Notes under the pieces: generated by a model | Seen by the model: only the letters and a program-made list of their open reading frames with translations | Database searches by the model: none | What the model was told of the DNA's origin: nothing | Made by a program: the position numbers and the translations under genes | IMG/VR virus record: IMGVR_UViG_3300050821_013320 | Span: 1 to 63,145 of that record | Reading direction: 5' to 3' (one strand) | Length of the DNA: 63,145 nt | Source of the DNA: a virus | Part shown: positions 1 through 7,469 of the stretch, piece by piece | How positions within the stretch are numbered: position 1 is the first letter of the stretch | Layout of the letters: each line of letters opens with the position of its first letter

Positions 1-303
1 CGCGGCGTCAAGATCAAACCGCCGATTGAAGTTCTGTTGCAGGCCCAGCAGAAAGTATCGGCTCTTGAAGAGGCCATCGGCAAGATTGAAGAACTCGAAG
101 ACGGCAATCCGATCAAGGAATACGGCTCCGCTCTCCTGCTTCCGCAATACCGGATGCAACTCGATCAGGAACGCGACTACCTATCCAGAATTCAGGCAGC
201 GCTGGAAGAGCCGGACGAAACACCGAACGAAGCCTCCACATCGCCCATGTCGAGCGGTACGGAATCCGGCGAAGGCACAGTACCCGATGAGGCCAAACCC
301 TAA
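1..303 (+). CDS. Hypothetical protein, 3' part of gene cut by window edge
   Basis: The reading frame is open from base 1 and stops at 301-303. It matches the C-terminal half of the 210-residue protein at 62479-63111 almost residue for residue (IEVLLQAQQKVS, then IKEYGSALLLPQYRMQLDQE). The fragment is helical and charged; no family is recognised. Its 3' end is a type-3-like repeat unit (about 247-299) that is translated as the tail and gives the stop. Most differences from the second copy are synonymous, so both sequences look selected as proteins. Confidence 0.8.
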   Translation, partial: RGVKIKPPIEVLLQAQQKVSALEEAIGKIEELEDGNPIKEYGSALLLPQYRMQLDQERDYLSRIQAALEEPDETPNEASTSPMSSGTESGEGTVPDEAKP

Positions 304-385
304 TCATCGTCCTAAGGCGTTTTGCCTTCTATTCCAGTACCTCCGATCCATTTCCACACCCTTATCCACTGTGGAAAATAGATCC
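304..385 (+). promoter_or_regulatory. Intergenic regulatory block with CCTAAG / AGTACC pair
   Basis: CCTAAG lies at 311-316 and AGTACC at 336-341, 25 bp apart. The same pair at the same spacing precedes the operons at 9564 and 11993 and recurs at 63119. TTATCC at about 362 could be a -10-like element. Inference: promoter or operator for the operon starting at 386. Confidence 0.5.
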
Positions 386-562
386 ATGGAACAGACCACA
401 ATTGACCAACTGGAAACAGCGCGGGAAATCGACGATCTCAATTTGACGGTCAAGAATCTGCGCTCGCAACTGGACTTTCAACACCAGCAGAATCGCATCC
501 TCCGCGTTCGCTGCAACCGGTATGAACGAATTCTCGGGATGGATGATGAGGTGGCCGCATGA
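386..562 (+). CDS. Small coiled-coil protein (58 aa)
   Basis: The ATG at 386 is chosen over the longer open frame because it follows the regulatory block and starts a clean heptad-rich helix (ETAREIDDLNLTVKNLRSQL). Heptad leucines and isoleucines run through the middle, followed by a basic stretch. No family is recognised. The stop overlaps the next start (ATGA at 559), so translation is probably coupled. Confidence 0.65.
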   Translation: MEQTTIDQLETAREIDDLNLTVKNLRSQLDFQHQQNRILRVRCNRYERILGMDDEVAA

Positions 563-1026
563 CCGCTGCAAAGCCGAACACAATTCTGAAGCCGGAGCCG
601 AACGTTCCCACGGAAATATCGCTGACGACCTCCAGCGGCGTCCAGGTCCACGGAGACTATGGCCCGCAAATGCTCTTTTCACTCACAGATCACCGCCGCC
701 TCTACGTCCCATTGGAAGTCGGCAGAGAAATCCAGTCCCTCTCCCTCGCACCCGGCCAATCCTTCCTGCTCACAAAGGCCACACGCAACGGCCAGCGCGG
801 TTACGACTGGAAAGTGGAGCGGAAGCCGGTAGAACCCACTCACAGCGCGCCAGCAGCGTCTAATCGCCCGCCAACGCAGTTAGAGCACGCGCTCAAGACC
901 GCGATTGCGGCGGCGAAGGAAGCGGAGCACTTTGGGAGTGTGATTGGGTACACGGTGCGTTTCTCCGAAGGCGATATTCGAGCGATGGCGATCACCTTGC
1001 TCATAGGGCATCAGAGGGCGGCGTGA
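559..1026 (+). CDS. Hypothetical protein (155 aa)
   Basis: The first 90 residues are beta-rich (EISLTTSSGVQVHG, then SFLLTKATRNGQRGYDW), followed by a Pro/Ala-rich linker and a C-terminal helical region of about 50 residues. A compact beta fold plus a flexible tail resembles phage single-strand-binding or recombination proteins in shape only. It is coupled by ATGA to the gene before and by GTGA to the gene after. Confidence 0.6.
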   Translation: MTAAKPNTILKPEPNVPTEISLTTSSGVQVHGDYGPQMLFSLTDHRRLYVPLEVGREIQSLSLAPGQSFLLTKATRNGQRGYDWKVERKPVEPTHSAPAASNRPPTQLEHALKTAIAAAKEAEHFGSVIGYTVRFSEGDIRAMAITLLIGHQRAA

Positions 1027-1196
1027 AAGTCAAAAGCGACTACGACCGCGCGACCGAGATCACGAAGGAAGCCGGACGAGATCCGAACAGCGAATCGGAT
1101 CGGTTCAAGTCCGTGCTGGAACACATTCTGCAATTCGACAAAACTGGCAAGCTGGTACGGCCATTGAGGAAAACCCCCGATGCAGATCAAAAGTGA
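1023..1196 (+). CDS. Small hypothetical protein (57 aa)
   Basis: A GTG start at 1023 overlaps the previous stop (GTGA). The product is charged and helical (VKVKSDYDRATEITKEAG at the N-terminus, with SVLEHILQFDKTGKL later). The 3' end overlaps the start of the next gene by 17 bases. The overlap chain on both sides supports it as a real member of the operon; function unknown. Confidence 0.5.
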   Translation: MKVKSDYDRATEITKEAGRDPNSESDRFKSVLEHILQFDKTGKLVRPLRKTPDADQK

Positions 1197-1953
1197 GGCG
1201 GTTGTAAATCGCATTATTGAAGCCTCGGAACTGGATCAGCGTCACTTGCTCCGGCCGCTTCTCCTATTCATGGGCTCTCAGTCGGAAGGCCGTATCCGTT
1301 CTCTGTGGAATCTGTTGACGACGATGATGGACATGCAAGTTCCGAGCGTCACGGAGGCTATCAAGATTGCGAGGACCGAGGATTATCGGCACATCTGCGG
1401 ATTGCACGCCAATCCGGTTAATTCGAACTTCTGTTCGATCATTTCCCGAGTGTCCGCCCGCAAGGACGTGGCCGCTAACGTTCCGGGATTGTGGGAGTAC
1501 GCGCGGCATCTGGGACACTCAAGCGGTGGCAATATCTATCTCCTGGAGCCGATAGAAACCTACGCGCTTCGCGTGCGATCAAGTCGTGACTGGCGACTGA
1601 TGCCCGGTCATCTGCGCCCGAAAAGGTACCGACGTGAAGAGTTCCCGGAATTGTATCCCTACATTTCTGGCAGTCCAACATCCGAGCACGATATGCTGAT
1701 GGCGGTCGATGCCATCGTCCCAAAGGGATTGCCGAACTCCGTGCGTTGCGATGTGTGCCAAGACATGATTGTGGCCGTTCTTTCCGGCGAGGTCACCGTT
1801 GAGAATCTGCGTGGCGACCTCAAAAAGTACATGGGCCAGTTTTGGAAGATGTTTCCCGACAAGTACGGCCACATCTCTCTTGATGCCGTTGTGCGCGGAA
1901 CGGACGATTTCAAACTGATTGACACAATCTCGAATAAGGGCAGGAGATTGTGA
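1180..1953 (+). CDS. Hypothetical protein (257 aa)
   Basis: The N-terminal half is helical. A central basic region (LRPKRYRREEFPELYPYI) leads into a C-terminal stretch containing VRCDVCQDMIVAVLSGEVT and a pattern of conserved-looking aromatic residues (FWKMFPDKYGHISLD). I have the impression of similar sequence in phage sigma-factor-like or replication-associated proteins, but no domain can be named safely. The stop overlaps the next GTG start (GTGA). Confidence 0.55.
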   Translation: MQIKSEAVVNRIIEASELDQRHLLRPLLLFMGSQSEGRIRSLWNLLTTMMDMQVPSVTEAIKIARTEDYRHICGLHANPVNSNFCSIISRVSARKDVAANVPGLWEYARHLGHSSGGNIYLLEPIETYALRVRSSRDWRLMPGHLRPKRYRREEFPELYPYISGSPTSEHDMLMAVDAIVPKGLPNSVRCDVCQDMIVAVLSGEVTVENLRGDLKKYMGQFWKMFPDKYGHISLDAVVRGTDDFKLIDTISNKGRRL

Positions 1954-2138
1954 TGTCCCATCACGCAAGTCCCGAACAATACGCGTTTCTGGATAAGTTG
2001 TTTCGCGAAGGAAAGAGCGTGCGCGAAGCGGCTAAGTTGGCTGGAGTCAACAAGAACACAGCACTCCGATTACGCAATGGCGGCATGGACGCGTACCGCA
2101 AGCAGGGCGCGATTTTCAAACAGAACAGGTGGAGATGA
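1950..2138 (+). CDS. Small helix-turn-helix protein (62 aa)
   Basis: GTG at 1950 or ATG at 1953 can start it. The core EGKSVREAAKLAGVNKNTAL is a typical helix-turn-helix of the resolvase or transposase-adaptor type, followed by a short basic tail. It is probably a DNA-binding regulator or accessory protein. The stop overlaps the next start (ATGA at 2135). Confidence 0.7.
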   Translation: MMSHHASPEQYAFLDKLFREGKSVREAAKLAGVNKNTALRLRNGGMDAYRKQGAIFKQNRWR

Positions 2139-2893
2139 TGGAGCCGTATGCGATCCAATCCGAATACGACCTTCTAGACGGTCGGGGAAGTTGTGGCGTG
2201 CGTGCGTGTCCGTATCCGGCTTTTGAAATTGTGGTCTGGGATCACTGGACCGGAAGTGTTGAAAAACGGTTCACTTGCCAACAGCATTTTTTGATCGGGC
2301 AATTCGCGATGTCCATGGAATACGAAGATGCCGATACGCTGCTGTGTATTCCTAAGCCTACAGGTGGTTCAACATCCCACACATCCGCCCAATGGGATCA
2401 CGCCAGGATCGTCTATCTCAGACGCCAGGGATTTTCCTACAAGGCTTCGACTGCTGTTATTGCAAATGAGGCCATCGATCAAGGCGCGAATACTCATTAC
2501 GCGGACGCGGTTTTCAACGTGTTCACCGAACTGCGCCGCAGTTTGATCTATTCAATGTGCGGAGAAAAGGTTATGGACAGCCTCACTAAACCGCGAAGTG
2601 AAAATGTCACCTGTCCGACGTGTAGGCGCATGGCAGCGGAAAAACTTGCCGCATTACCTCCGATTCCGGCAAAACAGCCAATTATTACTGCGCCGAAAGA
2701 AAAGCCAAAGAAACTGTCGTTTGAAGAACTGGTCGCAACGGAATCGATGTGGATGGATGATCAGGCGTTTTCTAATCGCCGGAACTGGGGTGAACGGAGC
2801 GGGCGCGTGTGGAGCGATCCCACAAAGGGCGTGCAACGTGAAAAGCGGTTGCGCGGAGAAGTGCGGGGCGGCGTCAATCGTAAGCGTGGATGA
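2135..2893 (+). CDS. Hypothetical protein with zinc-knuckle cysteines (252 aa)
   Basis: The ATG at 2135 overlaps the preceding stop. Cysteines near the N-terminus (GSCGVRACPYPAFE), FTCQQH, and a later CPTCRRM suggest one or two zinc sites. The C-terminal third is lysine/proline-rich, then basic (REKRLRGEVRGGVNRKRG), consistent with nucleic acid binding. It is the last gene of the first + operon; a repeat unit follows 12 bp after the stop. Confidence 0.55.
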   Translation: MMEPYAIQSEYDLLDGRGSCGVRACPYPAFEIVVWDHWTGSVEKRFTCQQHFLIGQFAMSMEYEDADTLLCIPKPTGGSTSHTSAQWDHARIVYLRRQGFSYKASTAVIANEAIDQGANTHYADAVFNVFTELRRSLIYSMCGEKVMDSLTKPRSENVTCPTCRRMAAEKLAALPPIPAKQPIITAPKEKPKKLSFEELVATESMWMDDQAFSNRRNWGERSGRVWSDPTKGVQREKRLRGEVRGGVNRKRG

Positions 2894-2905
2894 AAAACAA
2901 GACCC

Positions 2906-2965
2906 CTCCTGGTCGAAACGCTCAAGCCCTGACGCAAAGCCTCAATCCGACTGAGGCCAAACCAT
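2906..2965 (+). repeat. Repeat unit, L-R, A type (solo)
   Basis: It lies between convergent genes, just past the + operon and abutting the 3' end of the - strand gene at 2965. L carries one extra A (GTCGAAACG). It is the left boundary of the - strand block. Confidence 0.9.
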
Positions 2966-3546
2966 CATCTTCGCATCAAGTAGACTCCCAACATCAAAAG
3001 AGCAAGTCCCCCTCCCACTAACAACCAATCAGAAGAAGTGACTGCATCGAGAGTGCCGGAAGAAAAGGCTGTTCCGAAATCCGAAAACACGCTGGGGATA
3101 TCGAACGATGGCAAAGTCATGCTGTCGGAGCCGGTGGTGCTGGTGGGGATCGGAGTCGCGCCCGGCGATCCGGCAAGCGCATCGGAGAGCGGCGTATCGA
3201 CCGAGAGTCCGAGTGAAGACGCGATTGTGTTCGCGTAAGCTGTCGGGTTATTGGTTCCCTGCCCGGCCGGCGCGTACAGGTTCATCATCTGCTGAATCGT
3301 CAAGCCACGGTTCGCGTAGTTCTGGATTTGGTTGAGTAGGGCCTGGTAGCCCGCATCGTAGGACGGGAAGGACGCGAATCCTCCGCCGCCCGGCGTGGCT
3401 CCGGTTTGTCCGACGTAGATCAGGTTGCCGGGATTGTTATTGGTGTAGGCTAATGTCCCAGGATAGTAGCCTTCTACTTTTTGGATGGTTTGGGCGATCG
3501 TATCGGCGGCTGGGGATGAGGAGATTGCTCCCATGCCTACCATCAT
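2965..3546 (-). CDS. Tail-anchored lytic-type protein (193 aa)
   Basis: Residues 20-115 hold the pattern NNNPGNL, FPSYDAGYQALLNQI and a YAP segment seen in phage proteins with a transglycosylase-like or peptidoglycan-binding module. A flexible Thr/Ser/Pro linker follows, then one C-terminal membrane segment (LLVGGGLALLMLGVYL) ending MRR. Likely role (inference): virion-associated murein hydrolase held in a membrane. The start overlaps the upstream stop (ATGA). It shares its C-terminal architecture with the proteins at 19-26 kb. Confidence 0.65.
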   Translation of the reverse strand: MMVGMGAISSSPAADTIAQTIQKVEGYYPGTLAYTNNNPGNLIYVGQTGATPGGGGFASFPSYDAGYQALLNQIQNYANRGLTIQQMMNLYAPAGQGTNNPTAYANTIASSLGLSVDTPLSDALAGSPGATPIPTSTTGSDSMTLPSFDIPSVFSDFGTAFSSGTLDAVTSSDWLLVGGGLALLMLGVYLMRR

Positions 3547-3914
3547 GATTTGGCCTCATCGGACTTCCGTCTTCGCGCTTCCTCATAAGCGTTCGACCAG
3601 GAGCAGGTCTGGACCTTGAAGAGAAATTTTACAATCCACCTTTTGATCGTGTAGGAGATTGGATTGTTGGGATTGAAACCGGTCCAGATCAGCATCCCGG
3701 TGTCGATAACGTTCCGGAGACATTTTTTGCACATCCACTGATCCGGCGTGGCTTCAATGTCGGGGTAGGTTCGCCGGCCAAATTCAAAATCGATTTCGTC
3801 CGCAAGTTCGACGGTCAAACACCATTGGCATTTCCGCCATCCGGGAGAAAAAACCTCTCCTGGTCGAACGCTCCCAACCTCTGACGAAGCGCTCGATTGC
3901 GATGAGGCCGACAT
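3543..3914 (-). CDS. Cassette gene: zinc-binding hypothetical protein (123 aa)
   Basis: Both ends are translated repeat sequence: the N-terminus (SASSEVGSVRPGE) comes from the unit at 3857-3914 and the C-terminus (RRRKSDEAKS) from that at 3545-3603. The core has two CXXC-like pairs (CQWC and CKKC), suggesting a zinc ribbon. The stop overlaps the next start. No family is recognised. Confidence 0.6.
   Translation of the reverse strand: MSASSQSSASSEVGSVRPGEVFSPGWRKCQWCLTVELADEIDFEFGRRTYPDIEATPDQWMCKKCLRNVIDTGMLIWTGFNPNNPISYTIKRWIVKFLFKVQTCSWSNAYEEARRRKSDEAKS
3545..3914 (-). mobile_element. Repeat-bounded cassette 1
   Basis: R-L unit at 3545-3603 and L-R unit at 3857-3914, both A type, with R outermost. 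The cassette holds exactly one gene, 3543-3914. Confidence 0.75.
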
Positions 3915-3927
3915 AAAAGAAGTGACT

Positions 3928-4422
3928 TTAGACTACCGGAGCAGCCAGCAGATCCGCAACCTGCTTCCGTGCTTGATCTCTTTCCGAGACAACTCGTTTC
4001 AGAGTGTCCACCGGTTTCTCATCCGCTTCCGCAACGGTCGAGAGTTCTTCCAGTAGCGCGGCGCATAGGATCTGATTTTCTAGCAGTGCCGGCGAAACAT
4101 CACCCGGTTCCGAAACAACGGCTGGAGCAATGGGCGGCGGATCGAACTCCTGAGACATCACGATCGACAAATCGAACGGGCTTGAAACTCCACCGTTCAC
4201 CTGGTGACCTTCCTCATCCCATACGCTGGTGGTTTCGACGTTCTTTGCCGCGGCGTCCAGAATGTGACCGTCCCACTGCTTGCGCGTCCAGTGCGTTCCA
4301 CCAGTGACTCCATCGACCATGTGAAAGCCGGTGATTTCGGCAACACGTGAGTTTCTGGTCTGGTAGCGTCCGCGCGCCATTTCCGCTGGTTTGCCGTCTG
4401 AGTAGGTGAGTCCTAGAGCCAT
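3928..4422 (-). CDS. Hypothetical protein (164 aa)
   Basis: The frame is open to 4485, but ATG at 4422 (MALGLTYSDGK) is preferred because the 60 bases before it look regulatory. The N-terminal half is beta-rich with tryptophans; the C-terminal 50 residues form an acidic helix. No family is recognised. The alternative start at 4485 would begin inside the R end of a repeat unit. Confidence 0.5.
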   Translation of the reverse strand: MALGLTYSDGKPAEMARGRYQTRNSRVAEITGFHMVDGVTGGTHWTRKQWDGHILDAAAKNVETTSVWDEEGHQVNGGVSSPFDLSIVMSQEFDPPPIAPAVVSEPGDVSPALLENQILCAALLEELSTVAEADEKPVDTLKRVVSERDQARKQVADLLAAPVV

Positions 4423-4470
4423 GGAAGGAAGTCTATCATAGGATGGTTTTGGTTGGGAAGTACCAATTTC
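4423..4470 (-). promoter_or_regulatory. Possible promoter region with AGTACC motif
   Basis: AGTACC lies at 4459-4464 on the + strand, with TATGATAG between it and the ATG at 4422 when read on the - strand. The motif also occurs in the other non-coding leaders, so this may be a - strand start point. Confidence 0.35.
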
Positions 4471-5104
4471 ATGCTTTGGCCTCATGGTACTTGAGGCTTC
4501 GCTTGGGTTTTGGAGCGCTCAACCAGGAGTGGTTTTGGAGAGACTCGCGCAATCGTTCACGGGCTTTATCGGCCAACTGGGAAACCCGGCTTTCATGGAT
4601 TCCGAGACGGCGCCCAACTTGTTTCATGGGAATTTCTTCGAGGTAGTGGAGGCGGATCAGAAGCGCGGAGCGTTCGTTCAACTCCGAATCCCAACCGTCC
4701 GGCAGTTCCCGATTATCGACAAGATGATCTTCAATCGATTGCCGGTTATCGGACAGAGTGTCCTTGAAGTTGGTTCCCTGGACATCGATGCTGAAGTGGG
4801 CAGGGACGGTTTTTTTACGTCGATTAAAACCCGGTTTGCATGTCCGGAGATAATCTTTCATCGCGCCACGGACGCGCATTAGAGAAGCCTTGCCGAAGTG
4901 CCCATTTCGCGCCGGGTCCCAGTTAAACGTCGCCTCCCACAGAGCGAGACGCGCGACTTGTTCTAGATCCTTGAAGTGATCGTCCATTCCGATTGCGCTT
5001 GAGAGACGACGGGCTAGGCGCGAGTAGTAGGCACGCATCTCCTGTTCGACCATCGCGGCACGATCCATCCAACACAGTTTACAAGAACCGTGGTTCCGTC
5101 TCAT
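4469..5104 (-). CDS. Sigma-28-like RNA polymerase sigma factor (about 211 aa)
   Basis: Region 2 is visible as YYSRLARRLSSAIG through RVRGAMKDYLR, and region 4 as a helix-turn-helix (MKQVGRRLGIHESRVSQLAD) after ERSALLIRLHYLEEIP. This is the FliA/sigma-28 arrangement. The start is uncertain: ATG at 5104, 5068 or 5053 are all possible. The much longer open frame upstream is a shadow of the next two genes. The C-terminus (SLKYHEAKA) is translated repeat. It may direct host polymerase to the element's own promoters, such as the CCTAAG/AGTACC blocks (inference). Confidence 0.8.
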   Translation of the reverse strand: MRRNHGSCKLCWMDRAAMVEQEMRAYYSRLARRLSSAIGMDDHFKDLEQVARLALWEATFNWDPARNGHFGKASLMRVRGAMKDYLRTCKPGFNRRKKTVPAHFSIDVQGTNFKDTLSDNRQSIEDHLVDNRELPDGWDSELNERSALLIRLHYLEEIPMKQVGRRLGIHESRVSQLADKARERLRESLQNHSWLSAPKPKRSLKYHEAKA

Positions 5105-5279
5105 CCCACGAATATCGAGGTAGCCGTTTTCGGGGAAGTCTGGGATTTCTTCCGATACCCCAACGTTTGCGATACGCCCGGCTGATTTCGCGCTGTTTGC
5201 AGACTCGGCACGTTCCACAAAGGCACGTTGGTTTGCGTCCGCCTTTGTTCGAGTGGTTATTGTGGACGCCCTTCGGCAT
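5079..5279 (-). CDS. Zinc-ribbon protein (66 aa)
   Basis: The motif GRKPTCLCGTCRVCKQRE has four cysteines in the order C-x-C-x2-C-x2-C inside a basic protein. Similar short basic zinc proteins are common in phages and plasmids. It probably binds nucleic acid or polymerase. It overlaps the DUF3310-type gene upstream and the likely start region of the sigma factor downstream. Confidence 0.65.
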   Translation of the reverse strand: MPKGVHNNHSNKGGRKPTCLCGTCRVCKQREISRAYRKRWGIGRNPRLPRKRLPRYSWDETEPRFL

Positions 5280-5466
5280 TGGCGATTTTTCGCTCCAGAT
5301 ACCAGCGCGCTTTCTTCAAATCCTGAAGTTCGGAATCTCCCGGCTTGTTTCCGGCGCGCAGGAGATACTTGACGATGGTTCCGCTCAGGAAATCGAGTTT
5401 GAAATCTTCGATGATCCGCATGACGTAATCGCCGTGGTAGTGCTCGGGCTTGACTGGATCGCTCAT
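5257..5466 (-). CDS. DUF3310-type phage protein (69 aa)
   Basis: The motif order PEHYHGDY, SGTIVKYLLRAGNK and DLKKARWYLERKI matches the DUF3310 (SaV-like) family, a nucleotide-kinase-related domain frequent in phages. Length fits a single domain. It sits in a tight overlapping run with its neighbours. Confidence 0.8.
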   Translation of the reverse strand: MSDPVKPEHYHGDYVMRIIEDFKLDFLSGTIVKYLLRAGNKPGDSELQDLKKARWYLERKIANAEGRPQ

Positions 5467-5663
5467 TGGACAGTCGGATGTCGGCCCTGAACGAAGATTG
5501 GACTTGACGTGATTTGGAGTGCGACCTTGCCGCCTTCAATCTTTCGGAGTGTGACCGAAATCAACGGTTGTCCGTACTGAGACAGAACAATGTCGCGGGT
5601 CTCATCGAGTTCTAGCCACGTGAAGTGGTCGGGATTCGGAGGAGGGACGTGCGGAGCGGGCAT
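5463..5663 (-). CDS. Small hypothetical protein (66 aa)
   Basis: Starts MPAPHVPPPNPDHFTWLEL at 5663, where the previous gene's stop overlaps (TAATG). Compact alpha/beta composition with no recognised family. The longer open frame to 5834 is a shadow of the upstream gene. Confidence 0.55.
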   Translation of the reverse strand: MPAPHVPPPNPDHFTWLELDETRDIVLSQYGQPLISVTLRKIEGGKVALQITSSPIFVQGRHPTVQ

Positions 5664-5857
5664 TATTCGAGACCGGCCATCTTCCGAAGCTGCTGTAGTT
5701 CTTCGTCGGGAACAGCAACTGTTCGACCGGGATTCAGACCGGATCGCCGATGCCGTCTCGTCACCAATCGCGGACGTCGCCGTAACTGTTTCCACAATTT
5801 TCTGGAGACGATCAGAATCGCGGCTCCAATGCACATCCCCAAAACAAAGTGCTCCAC
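5663..5857 (-). CDS. Small membrane protein (64 aa)
   Basis: An N-terminal membrane segment (FVLGMCIGAAILIVSRKLW) is followed by a very basic stretch (QLRRRPRLVTRRHRRSG) and a short helix. Probably an inner-membrane protein with a cytoplasmic basic tail. Function unknown. Confidence 0.55.
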   Translation of the reverse strand: MEHFVLGMCIGAAILIVSRKLWKQLRRRPRLVTRRHRRSGLNPGRTVAVPDEELQQLRKMAGLE

Positions 5858-5860
5858 GGT

Positions 5861-6049
5861 CTAAACCCTCTCTTGGTCGAACGATCCAACCTTAGCGCGC
5901 AAGCCTCGATCCCGATGAGGCCAAAACATAAGCCTCCTAAACAGATACTCAGTCATCCACAACGCCGCAGCAAGCGCAACAATCGGAATACATAGCAGAG
6001 CAGTAACTACGCCGCAGAGATTTCTAAATGTTTCGACAAGTGACTTCAC
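5861..6049 (-). CDS. Small membrane protein with repeat-encoded tail (62 aa)
   Basis: One membrane segment (GVVTALLCIPIVALAAALW) occupies residues 13-32. The last third (MFWPHRDRG...GSFDQERV) is translated repeat unit 5870-5929, so the original gene probably ended earlier. ATGA overlap with the upstream gene. Confidence 0.5.
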   Translation of the reverse strand: MKSLVETFRNLCGVVTALLCIPIVALAAALWMTEYLFRRLMFWPHRDRGLRAKVGSFDQERV

Positions 6050-6585
6050 ACGACCAACCCGGAGCGCGATTTCTCGGCTTCAGCCAATATATGTTTGTGA
6101 ATGAAGATCTCCGATTCGAGTTCGGCGATCTGGACTTCGATAATCTGCTTTTCCGCCGTCTCCTGCAACTTGTGTGACTCGTTCCACAAGGAAACCGGAC
6201 CCGGCGTCACGTCCGCCGGCGAATGCGTGATGTAGCGCGACAAGTAGGTGACCAGGCGGCGCGTCATGTCCGAGTGTTTGATCAACGCCTTTAATTTCGC
6301 TTTCTGCATGTCCAGCTTGGCTTCAAGCAGCTTGATCTGGTTCTTTACCTGTTCTGGGTTTACGGGGATGAGTCGCTGGTTTTGGGAGGGGTTCATTTTG
6401 TTTTGGCCTCGTTCTACTTTTTCAGCTTGTTCGGATTGAAACTTCTCGACAGCGGCCATTTGTCCGGGTTGGAACATCCCACAGATACAGCGGCCTTGTT
6501 CTTCAACCAAGAAGTGTTCGTATTGCGAACAGTAGTTCACAAACCCCTCCTGGTCGAACGGAGCAGCATCCGCGCGAAGCCGCAA
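6046..6585 (-). CDS. Fusion of cassette-encoded protein with helical protein (179 aa)
   Basis: The first 63 residues come from the cassette at 6398-6605: a repeat-encoded head (ADAAPFDQEGF), a CICG pair, and a type-3 repeat tail (QSEQAEKVERGQNK). With no stop, the frame runs into MNPSQNQRLIPVNPEQ, which looks like the original start of a helical coiled-coil protein at 6394. The second part may also start on its own ATG at 6394. It is a direct example of a cassette making an in-frame fusion. Confidence 0.6.
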   Translation of the reverse strand: MRLRADAAPFDQEGFVNYCSQYEHFLVEEQGRCICGMFQPGQMAAVEKFQSEQAEKVERGQNKMNPSQNQRLIPVNPEQVKNQIKLLEAKLDMQKAKLKALIKHSDMTRRLVTYLSRYITHSPADVTPGPVSLWNESHKLQETAEKQIIEVQIAELESEIFIHKHILAEAEKSRSGLVV

Positions 6586-6605
6586 CTACGATGAGGCCAA
6601 AACAT
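6398..6605 (-). mobile_element. Repeat-bounded cassette 3
   Basis: R-L type-3 unit at 6398-6457 and L-R A-type unit at 6547-6605. Cargo is the short N-terminal part of the fusion gene 6046-6585. Confidence 0.75.
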
Positions 6606-7159
6606 CATCCCTGCTTCGACCTGATCATAATATCCATTGCAATCTGATGCAACGGGATGTTCTGCGCTGTTCCCAACTGCAACTCGGTTTCGAAGTGCTC
6701 GAACAGAAATTGCCGCAACTTCTGATCGCGTTTCTGAGCTTCAATGTGGGCTTGCCCGATATCGGCCATGGATAGCCGCGCCCGTTTGTCGTTCAATTCT
6801 TTGGCAAGGGCGAGCGCGAGTTCTTTGATCTCCTGCCGGAAGATGCGGATTGGGTCCGCGGCGAGAGATACGATCTGTGCGCGCGTCAGCTTGACCCGGC
6901 CGGTGAACACTGCACGCCAGTCGCGGCGGGGTACGGGTACGTCCGCCGATCCCTCTTCGGACCACTGACGGTAGAGCCCTTCGTAGGCTTCCATCTTGTC
7001 CGCAATCTCTCCCTTGGGAAGTCCCTCGATTGCCTGTGAGGCTTTGAAGTCTTCGTAGGCGTGATCGTGTTCAATAGAGCCCGGCGCATCGGGGAAGAGT
7101 TTTCCTGATGGGGTTCCGCCTAATTCTGGGGTGGTGATGGTGGAGAATTCTTCGTTCAT
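6605..7159 (-). CDS. Hypothetical helical protein (184 aa)
   Basis: Starts at ATG 7159 beside the R end of the next repeat. Mainly alpha-helical and charged, with a basic segment (WRAVFTGRVKLTRAQIVSLA) and a long C-terminal helix pair. No signal, membrane segment or known motif. It lies between cassettes 3 and 4 and could belong to the element's backbone. Confidence 0.55.
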   Translation of the reverse strand: MNEEFSTITTPELGGTPSGKLFPDAPGSIEHDHAYEDFKASQAIEGLPKGEIADKMEAYEGLYRQWSEEGSADVPVPRRDWRAVFTGRVKLTRAQIVSLAADPIRIFRQEIKELALALAKELNDKRARLSMADIGQAHIEAQKRDQKLRQFLFEHFETELQLGTAQNIPLHQIAMDIMIRSKQG

Positions 7160-7469
7160 ATTTTGGCCTCAATCGGAAGTGTGCTGCGCGTGAACAAGTG
7201 GACGTTCGACCAGGACGGGTTTTGGAATGCCGCAACGTTCCAAACCACCATCCGCTTCGAAAGCATTCCATTGTTCTTCTGTGGCTAAAGACAGTGATCC
7301 CGCCCATGTCATGAGAGCATCGACTATATCCACGCCGTAAACTGTAATTGGCCTAGGGATTTCACGAATATCTCCAGTCAAAATAAATTTCTTCAATTTC
7401 ACCAAAACTCCTCCTGGTCGAACGCTCCAAATTCCAATCGCAGCCTCAATCCGACTGAGGCCAAACCAT
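7158..7469 (-). mobile_element. Repeat-bounded cassette 4
   Basis: R-L unit at 7158-7216 and L-R unit at 7411-7469, both A type. Cargo is the single gene 7169-7405. Confidence 0.75.
7169..7405 (-). CDS. Cassette gene: small hypothetical protein (78 aa)
   Basis: The core (TGDIREIPRPITVYGVDIVDA) is alpha/beta. The C-terminus PKPVLVERPLVHAQHTSD is translated repeat. The start lies just inside the upstream L box, whose inward-facing AGGAG could serve as ribosome binding site. Confidence 0.5.
   Translation of the reverse strand: MVKLKKFILTGDIREIPRPITVYGVDIVDALMTWAGSLSLATEEQWNAFEADGGLERCGIPKPVLVERPLVHAQHTSD

Larger units (their letters stand above)
4471..5929 (-). mobile_element. Repeat-bounded cassette 2 (large)
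   Basis: R-L unit at 4471-4529 (a diverged A type: CCTCATGG and GCTCAACCAGGAG) and L-R unit at 5870-5929 (A type with CTCTTGG). It encloses the sigma factor and four small genes, so this pair is either a large cassette or two independent units. Confidence 0.5.

Noticed and set aside
4469-5539. Long N-terminal extension of the sigma factor
   Set aside because: The extra 145 residues are the other frame of two well-supported small genes.
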